DNA from: Thuidium tamariscinum
Taxonomy: Eukaryota; Streptophyta; Bryopsida; Hypnales; Thuidiaceae
NCBI GenBank assembly: GCA_947034885.2
Contig: OX344755.2
Location: forward strand, 64,501-128,500
Length of the DNA stretch: 64,000 nt
Reading direction: 5' to 3'
The position numbers and the translations under genes were made by a program. Shown piece after piece: positions 58,284-64,000 of the stretch; the first letter of the stretch is position 1; every line of letters starts with the position of its first letter. A model generated the notes under the pieces. That model had not been told where the DNA came from. It saw only the letters and a list, made by a program, of their open reading frames with translations, and did not search any database.

Positions 58284-58866
58284 GTATCGATTAGCACATG
58301 GGGTAAGTTGTGCTAGGATGCACAACTTATATGGTTGTGGTGAATCTACGATACGCAAATATACTATGATTGTTTGTTGAGCACTAGAGACTGGTGAGGA
58401 TTGATTGTTTTTATAATTTATTCACACACCTTTTGGCGATCGATTGCAAAGTATTATAGACAATTTTAGAGGCATTACTGGCTTACCAAACATAGGTGGT
58501 GCAATCGATAGGACGCATATTCTTTTGACATACCGACCAAGTAGACAATATACTCCCATGCCCCAAGACTTTTTTAATTATAAAAAATTTCATAATATTG
58601 TATTACAAGGAATATGTGATACAAATAGGATGTTTTGGAATGTCTGTATGGGTCAACCTGGAGGTGTACATGATATTGGACAATTTATTGTATCCTCTGT
58701 TGCTACACAATTGAGCACACGACAAATTCCTAGTTGTGCCGGTCATCCGTTTGGGTGGTATGGACATCATGCCATATCTAATTGGAGACACAACTTATCC
58801 AAGCAAACCCCACTTGTTTAGAAACTTTAAGTTGGGTAATCTAGCTATGGTGAATCACAATAGGTA
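58284..58866 (+). pseudogene. PIF/Harbinger transposase, catalytic part
   Basis: The frame resumes after the CACTA: YRLAHGVSCARMHNLYGCGE, STIRKYTMIVC, a TGA near 58378, ALETGED, another stop, then GDRLQSIIDNFRGITGLPNI, GGAIDRTHILLTYRP and VCMGQPGGVHDIGQFI. GAIDRTHI and GVHDIG hold the first two acidic residues of the DDE_Tnp_4 catalytic triad. A frameshift near 58735 moves the reading to MDIMPYLIGDTTYPSKPHLF, the usual following LGDxxYP block. The exon seems to end at VNHNR|GTATGT. The part with the third acidic residue is not seen downstream. With stops and a frameshift this is inactive. Confidence 0.85.
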
Positions 58867-59149
58867 TGTTTTTTTTTGTTTTTTTTTAAAGTTTATACTT
58901 AGAATGCTAAATGATCACATTTGACATGTTATTTTTTCCTTCTAAATTGCGTACTTAAATTTCTAAAGACTTTTCATTCCTTATTCAATAAATAATGCTA
59001 CTCATATTGTGGTTAGTTTAGATTTGACTCTCATTAACAGTGGTAGAGTAGTAGATGAAATGCTCACTATTTAATTTCAGATTTGTTGTTTAGAATTTCA
59101 CATAGACTACTCTCCATCTATAAGAATTTTGAACTTGGAATTTGAAACA

Positions 59150-59665
59150 TTACGTTACAATTCCAGATTAAATTACAATATCTAAATCCTGATTTGACGA
59201 TTATAATTTTGTATTAGAAATTTCATATTGAATTAGAGTACCTTAAATCCACATTTCACAATTCAAATTTTTGATTAAAGAAATCATAATGAAATAGAGC
59301 ACCCTAAACCCAGATTCCTTGATTAAAATTTTTGATTAAGAAAATCAGATTGAATAACAGCACCCAAAAACCATATTTAACTACTAAAATTTTGGATCAA
59401 GAAAATCAGATTAAATTATAGCACCTTTAATCTAGATTTGACAATTATAACTTTGGATTTTAAAAAAAGAAAAGAATTATGTATTCCTAAATCCAGATTT
59501 AATTATTCAAATTTTGGATTAAAAAAAATAGATTGAAATCCTAAACCTTAAACCTACATTTTACAATTATAACTTTGCATGAAAAGAAAAAAATTGAATT
59601 ACAACATCTAAATCTAGGTTTCACAATTAACATGTTGGATTAAAAAAATCAAATTCCATAATATG
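59150..59665. repeat. AT-rich tandem repeat, unit of about 62 bp
   Basis: About eight degenerate copies of a unit of the type CACCTAAATCCAGATTTNAC / AATTATAATTTTGGATTAAG / AAAATCAGATTGAATTACAG. It lies between the Harbinger transposase and the Myb-like gene, possibly within an intron or spacer of the Harbinger element. Confidence 0.75.
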
Positions 59666-60060
59666 AGAGAGGGCTAATTCAAATTAGAAGTACATTTTCA
59701 TACTTCACGATTCTAATTTCAATTGTAAAGGTTAATGAAAATGAACTTAACCCTAAACTAATTTAGAAAACATCTGGAAAATATAAACTGACTTGGATTA
59801 TATTCCAATGTACAACAATGCTTGAAACTGTCAAGGCCTTCAACATGTATTCATCATTTAAATAAAATCTCTCATTTAAGCAAAAGTGAGACAAATGCAA
59901 TGAGAATTTACAAAGCATAATCGAAAAGAACATTCAATTGAATAAACCCAATTAATTCTATAAGTCAATTTGAATACGTAGATTCAATCATACTGCAAAG
60001 ATTAGGATCCACTCTTGATTATAACAACTCTCCAAACAATAGTTGAAAGAAACCACAATT

Positions 60061-61185
60061 TTATGCACAATCTTTACAATGTGAAATAAACCCTAATTTC
60101 ATTGAAGGTGAATACTCAGAACAAAGAAGACCCTGAAGTACGTCAATAAAACAATACAAGTTGGCAATGGAATAAAACAGAATACAAATAAGGGTAATGA
60201 ATAAAATAACAATGAAGTCCTTAACTTTGAAGTGGGAAAACAAAGCTAAAACCCTAAACCTATTCAACATTTTTTTAACAACATTTGCAAAAAGAGCTGC
60301 TAGATGCTTGCTACTTGCTTGTTGCAAATAGAACAATTCAAGCTCCAATTTCTTGTTTTTTTGATGATCTGCCAAATTCTCTCTATACATGGTCAAAAAA
60401 GCTTCGATTCGAAGTTTCTCGATGTGTATAGTAGAATCTGCCAATCTATCTAATGTATCCATCAAGTTTCGTTCAATTTTTGGCCTTTTAGTGGGTTTTG
60501 TAGATGTACCTTTCCCATGACATCCGACTAATTTGGCTACACATGTTAGTAGGCTGCTACCGGTGCTCTCGTATTCATTTCCAGTCGATGAAGTTGGAGT
60601 GGATTGTGGTGCTGACAATGGTCCGCCTTCTCCATTATGTCACTCAATCAAATCCACAGGTTCGTTTGATGTCCCCGTCCCCGATATCGGAATGCCTTGG
60701 TCCATCCCACCAGATACCTTGTTGGCCTTAGCAGTGAGACTAAGAATCTCATCGATGTCATTGTACCAAATGAACTTGGCTCCATTGTCACATACACCAC
60801 CTCTTGTTTGATTTCACAGTTTCTTCATCTTGGAATATGTGCTTCGCAACTTCTTCCACTTGTCAAATAAAGACTTGACCTTCTTTCCAAATTCCTACGT
60901 AAATTTCGCAATGAGTAGTTTGTGGATTCTCACCCACTGATGATTTTGCATCGAGACGGAGTTGTGTACCTCTACATGCTCCTTATAGTGCGACAACATG
61001 AATTTCACAAGTACATTGCTCCAATGACGCTTCTGGGGTGTAGCTTGGGGTTGTGAAGGCGAAGGGACTCTAGAGGAAATAGAAAAAACAACATCAGATG
61101 AGGGAGTTCTACCTAAGGGAGAGGAGTATTTGTAAGAAGCAACCTCAACAAACTTTCGTCCTCTATGCTTATCCTCACCTCTCAC
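60061..61185 (-). pseudogene. Harbinger Myb/SANT-like DNA-binding protein, decayed
   Basis: In minus-strand order: an N-terminal segment; a DNA-binding domain starting KRHWSNVLVKFMLSHYKEHV, with VSMQNHQWVRIHKLLIAKFT, a stop, EFGKKVKSLFDKWKKLRSTY, and FIWYNDIDEIL; then a Ser/Thr-rich linker and a C-terminal helical region (RNLMDTLDRLADSTIHIEKL, LELELFYLQQASSKHL). The W...F...+..GNR...F...+W+.L...Y.......G..W layout is that of the Myb/SANT-like (Myb_DNA-bind_3) protein that accompanies Harbinger transposases and helps recruit them. Three in-frame stops (near 60893, 60815 and 60640) inactivate it. It is convergent with the transposase at 58284-58866, as expected for a two-gene Harbinger element. 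The end of the element was not located. Confidence 0.75.
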
Positions 61186-61253
61186 CTCTAAATCAATTAC
61201 AAAAAAAAAGACTAAACAAACATTAATAACTCAATTAAGCGGAAAAAAAAAGA

Positions 61254-62080
61254 TTGCGGTGGGAGGACCTCGTGCCCTAGCCGTATAATTTCGGAGAGAC
61301 GAAGTTGCACCTGCGAAGAAAGAGAACCCCAATTTTTACCCGTACAAAACTCAAAAGTAGAAAAAAGTAACGCCTGGCTTCACCTAGCGGACTGGCTCAA
61401 GCGCTGTTGGGTAGAGAGGAGCGCGCTTAGGGAACATGCGGGGTACCTGGCTGCAAGTCGTTGAGTGAGTGACAAGTAATGTCGAAAACTCGAATCTTCA
61501 CTCGATCTTCACTTCAATCTTCACTTGAATTTTCTATAAGCCTATCTTGTGGTGGCTCTAAAGGAATAAGGTGAAGGTGTGTAATAAGAAACAAGTCCTC
61601 GGACGGGTAAAACGGGACGGCCAAACCACGAGCTGACCGTTCGAAAGAATGGCTCCTAAATTTCAAATCTACAGTGACTAGGAAGTGCCTTTTACTGGTA
61701 GGAACAACATATAAGATCAACCATGTGGGTGATCAATTCCACTTCATTGCCACAAACAAGAAATGGGGCTAATAACTGTCATAAGAATGACTCCATAGCC
61801 CGCAACCAAGTTTACAATGCAAAAATTGAAATAACAACTAGCCTCCAATATTGGCTGGGAAAAATAAGAAAATCACAACAAGCCTCCTAAACCAGCTAGG
61901 AAAAACAAGCCACAAGCCATACACACGAGTCTTCACTCTTCTCCCCTTTTGAGTCCCAAATCTTCAATCTTGAATCTTGAAAACTTCTTTCACTTTCAAA
62001 CTTGGAGAAATCCTAACAAGAACTAAGTAAAACTAAGTTCCATACAAGTTGCGACCTTCCATTTAGTGTCACAGATGCTC
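61254..62080. other. Region without confident genes
   Basis: A short minus-strand open frame (61514-61720) has no recognisable family. The right end of the Harbinger element should lie here or further right, but no TIR with a TWA target duplication could be recognised. Confidence 0.35.
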
Positions 62081-62089
62081 TAAGAATTC

Positions 62090-62870
62090 AAATGCTAAGT
62101 GCTTTAGCAATTTAGAAAGCTAAAAGCACAAACTAATCACCTACAAAATTTGAGCCTATTCTAAGATACCGTCCAAAAGTTCTATGAGAGCAAAGTAGAG
62201 ACCCTCTTTCTTCTTCCTAACTAACCACTGCCTCTTTATATCTCAATAACTTTTGATTGAAAGCTCCAAATACTAAGTGTGAGAGCAATTTAGAAAGCTC
62301 TCACTAATATCTATAACTTTTAAAAATATCACAATGATCTAAGATACTGTCCAAAAGTTATGGGAGGTAGAGTCACGTCCTTCTCAACTAAGAAGGTATG
62401 AAATTCTTCAACCTTTGATACTACATAACTTTTGCATTACAACTCTAATTCATATAAATAAACTCAATTTGAAAAGATAAAATGATGATTTAGGATGTCT
62501 CAAAGTTTCAATTTCATAAAAAAAATTGACCAAAAGTTGTGGGCGTTGAAGATACAGCCTCCCTCTTTCAAGTCCAATTTTCACTCCAAACTTTGGCACC
62601 TCATAACTTTTTGTAACAAACTCTAAACGGAAAGTATCATATCTTCTTAGAAAGATACACACAAGGACAATACACCCTCCAAATCTCAAGTCAAACAAAC
62701 AAGTATTACAAAAGTTATAGCTTGTTGAAGCCTCTGACCTCTCAATGGAGATCCTTGGGTCTTCACAATTTTAAGTTCTTATAACTTTTGACTCCCAACT
62801 TCAAATTCAACTTGTAAATACTCTTTGGAAAGCTATAAACATAAAGAATGTCATGTTAAAATTTCATTAT
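62090..62870. repeat. Degenerate tandem repeat with CCAAAAGTTATGGGAG motif
   Basis: Four or five imperfect units of roughly 170-190 bp share the order AAAGCT..., TCTAAGATAC(C/T)GTCCAAAAGTT(C/A)T, a CCTCTTTC/CCTTCTC tract and ATAACTTTTG. Similar words are dispersed elsewhere (near 3770, 16470 and 21150). Non-coding. Confidence 0.5.
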
Positions 62871-63243
62871 TCAATTCTTCATGCTCAATGAGTTACATCA
62901 ACCCGAAATTCGACCAAAAACTCCCCAAAATACACATACACACTTCTCTCTCTTCACACACCAACTAAACATCTTTTTCCTATTTTCCTCCTCATCATAA
63001 ATGAAGTGGTTGGGGCACATTAGCCTATACCCCTACCAAGACCCCACCTAAGGTTCCAATCACTTCCCCATTCACGCTCTCTCTTATCATCAAACCCCAA
63101 GCTAAACTTTCTATCATAAAATCTTCATTCTACATTTATAATCACACATTGTGATTTAAATAAAATACTCAAAATATAAAATTAAGAACTAACATTTAAT
63201 AAATGTATAGTAGAGGTAAAAAACTAGAGTTTCAATCGAAGGT

Positions 63244-63744
63244 TCACTCCATCTGCAGAAACTTGAGGATGCGTTTGATTGTCGCATCGACATAATCAAC
63301 ACGATCCACCTTTATCAAAGGATTCATTAGTCCTTTTAATCATCGTTCGTGACCGCGACTCCCTTCGATAGGCCTCACCTTACCAAAATATTGTTCGTCG
63401 TTTAAACCTTCAAAACATCCTTCAAATGTCACTTCATGACTTCCTGGCTCAACACATCTAACTTGCAATAAGATTATCAAAGCTCGAGCATCTTGCTGAA
63501 GGTTCCCGTGCCACCGTTACTCCACACGAGGTTGTTTCGACGGTCGAGAAGGCCTAGCTTCATCTCGTGGATGCTCACGTGACAATACAATATCTCGCAA
63601 TAGAAGAGGTTGATTCAACAATTGTGACAATGAAAGTTCGAATTCAGCCTCCGATTGAGGCTCTTCATCTTGAGACTCAGAAAAAATCCTCCAGTTTGAC
63701 ATTCTAATTCTAATGTAGAAACTAAACTCATTAACGAAATCCAA
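63244..63744 (-). pseudogene. Broken gene of unknown family
   Basis: One minus-strand frame extends from 63744 (ATG; a second ATG at 63702 fits MSNWRIFSESQDEEPQSEAE) to a TGA at 63244-63246, with a TAA after ...RPSKQPRVE (near 63517) and a TGA near 63347. The encoded segments are an acidic Ser/Glu-rich part, a basic Pro/Arg part (REHPRDEARPSRPSKQPRVE), then ALIILLQVRCVEPGSHEVTF, EGCFEGLNDEQYFGKVRP and a C-terminus MNPLIKVDRVDYVDATIKRI LKFLQME. The consistent frame across the stops suggests a once-functional protein of about 165 residues. I do not recognise it. Confidence 0.4.
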
Positions 63745-63759
63745 TGAAACTTTAAAGTA

Positions 63760-64000
63760 AAATCATATTCTTATATGGATGTCGTACACCTCAATAGAAC
63801 AGCGTCACCTTGAAGTTATTCAAAGAATTAACGTCACCTTGAAGCTATCCAATAAAACATATTATAATATATTTTTACAATATGTAGGAATTTACAACAG
63901 GAAAGCGCTGATGAGGTTGAGTTCCGCCAGCTCACCAAGCGATCTCCCCTACCCCACACTCGTTGGCACCCACCATTTTTTTGGTCATATGCGCGGACTC
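63760..64000. other. Window end, nothing assigned
   Basis: A short direct repeat of ACGTCACCTTGAAG(T/C)TAT lies near 63805 and 63831. No gene is seen. Confidence 0.3.

Noticed and set aside
58603-58791. Minus-strand ORF opposite the Harbinger transposase
   Set aside because: It is the antisense shadow of the catalytic exon.
1-64000. tRNA, rRNA, CRISPR arrays, bacterial operons or riboswitches
   Set aside because: No tRNA-like B-box/CCA structure, no regular spacer-repeat array and no prokaryotic gene organisation was seen; the content is typical of plant nuclear repeats.

Overview
This window reads as nuclear DNA of a large-genome plant, possibly a gymnosperm, although the lineage is only a guess. 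It has no recognisable single-copy host gene, no prokaryotic gene organisation, long AT-rich non-coding tracts, and plant-type transposons: CACTA/En-Spm, PIF/Harbinger, hAT-like MITEs and LTR-like repeats. Nearly every coding stretch is a broken transposon gene with in-frame stops, a frameshift or a younger insertion.

The main structure is a nest of insertions about five levels deep, most levels supported by target-site duplications (TSDs) or by the reading frame they split. (1) A PIF/Harbinger element (about 23.0-61.2 kb) carries a DDE transposase on the plus strand and a Myb/SANT-like gene on the minus strand. (2) Its transposase is interrupted by a 728-bp MITE-like element (23158-23885) and by a 34.2-kb CACTA element (24072-58280; ends CACTAGTA..., TSD TTT). 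Removing the CACTA and one TSD restores the reading frame. (3) The CACTA carries a Tnp2-type transposase pseudogene (plus strand, 38.7-52.8 kb) and a divergent Transposase_24-like ORF1 pseudogene (minus strand, 27.8-32.5 kb). It has been hit by a GC-rich hAT-like MITE in ORF1 (28451-29160), an LTR-like unit (34577-38473), a 9.2-kb foldback in the transposase gene (43072-52283), and a 3.6-kb element E (53856-57474). (4) The right arm of the foldback carries two more copies of the hAT-like MITE. (5) Each of these MITEs holds its own roughly 190-bp palindrome.

Region by region. 0-7.2 kb: two diverged LTR-like repeats on the minus strand, each with a TATA box and a GC-rich minisatellite. 7.2-10.1 kb: the 3' end of an older CACTA element. 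10.1-12.6 kb: a 220-bp CACTA-type MITE, a decayed gene of unknown family, and a 729-bp MITE. 12.6-16.9 kb: AT-rich DNA without recognisable genes. 16.9-20.4 kb: a tandem pair of repeats with a conserved 30-residue peptide segment. 20.4-23.0 kb: AT-rich DNA and a small GC-rich patch. 23-61 kb: the nest. 61-64 kb: decayed repeats and one broken gene of unknown family.

The least familiar items are: an ORF family of about 560-700 codons of unrecognised function, present in both foldback arms and in element E; the foldback itself, whose spacer is an exact 38-bp inverted copy of host DNA next to its left end; and a short peptide segment conserved in three LTR-like repeats that ends at a possible splice donor. 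All calls come from reading the sequence; no database search was run.
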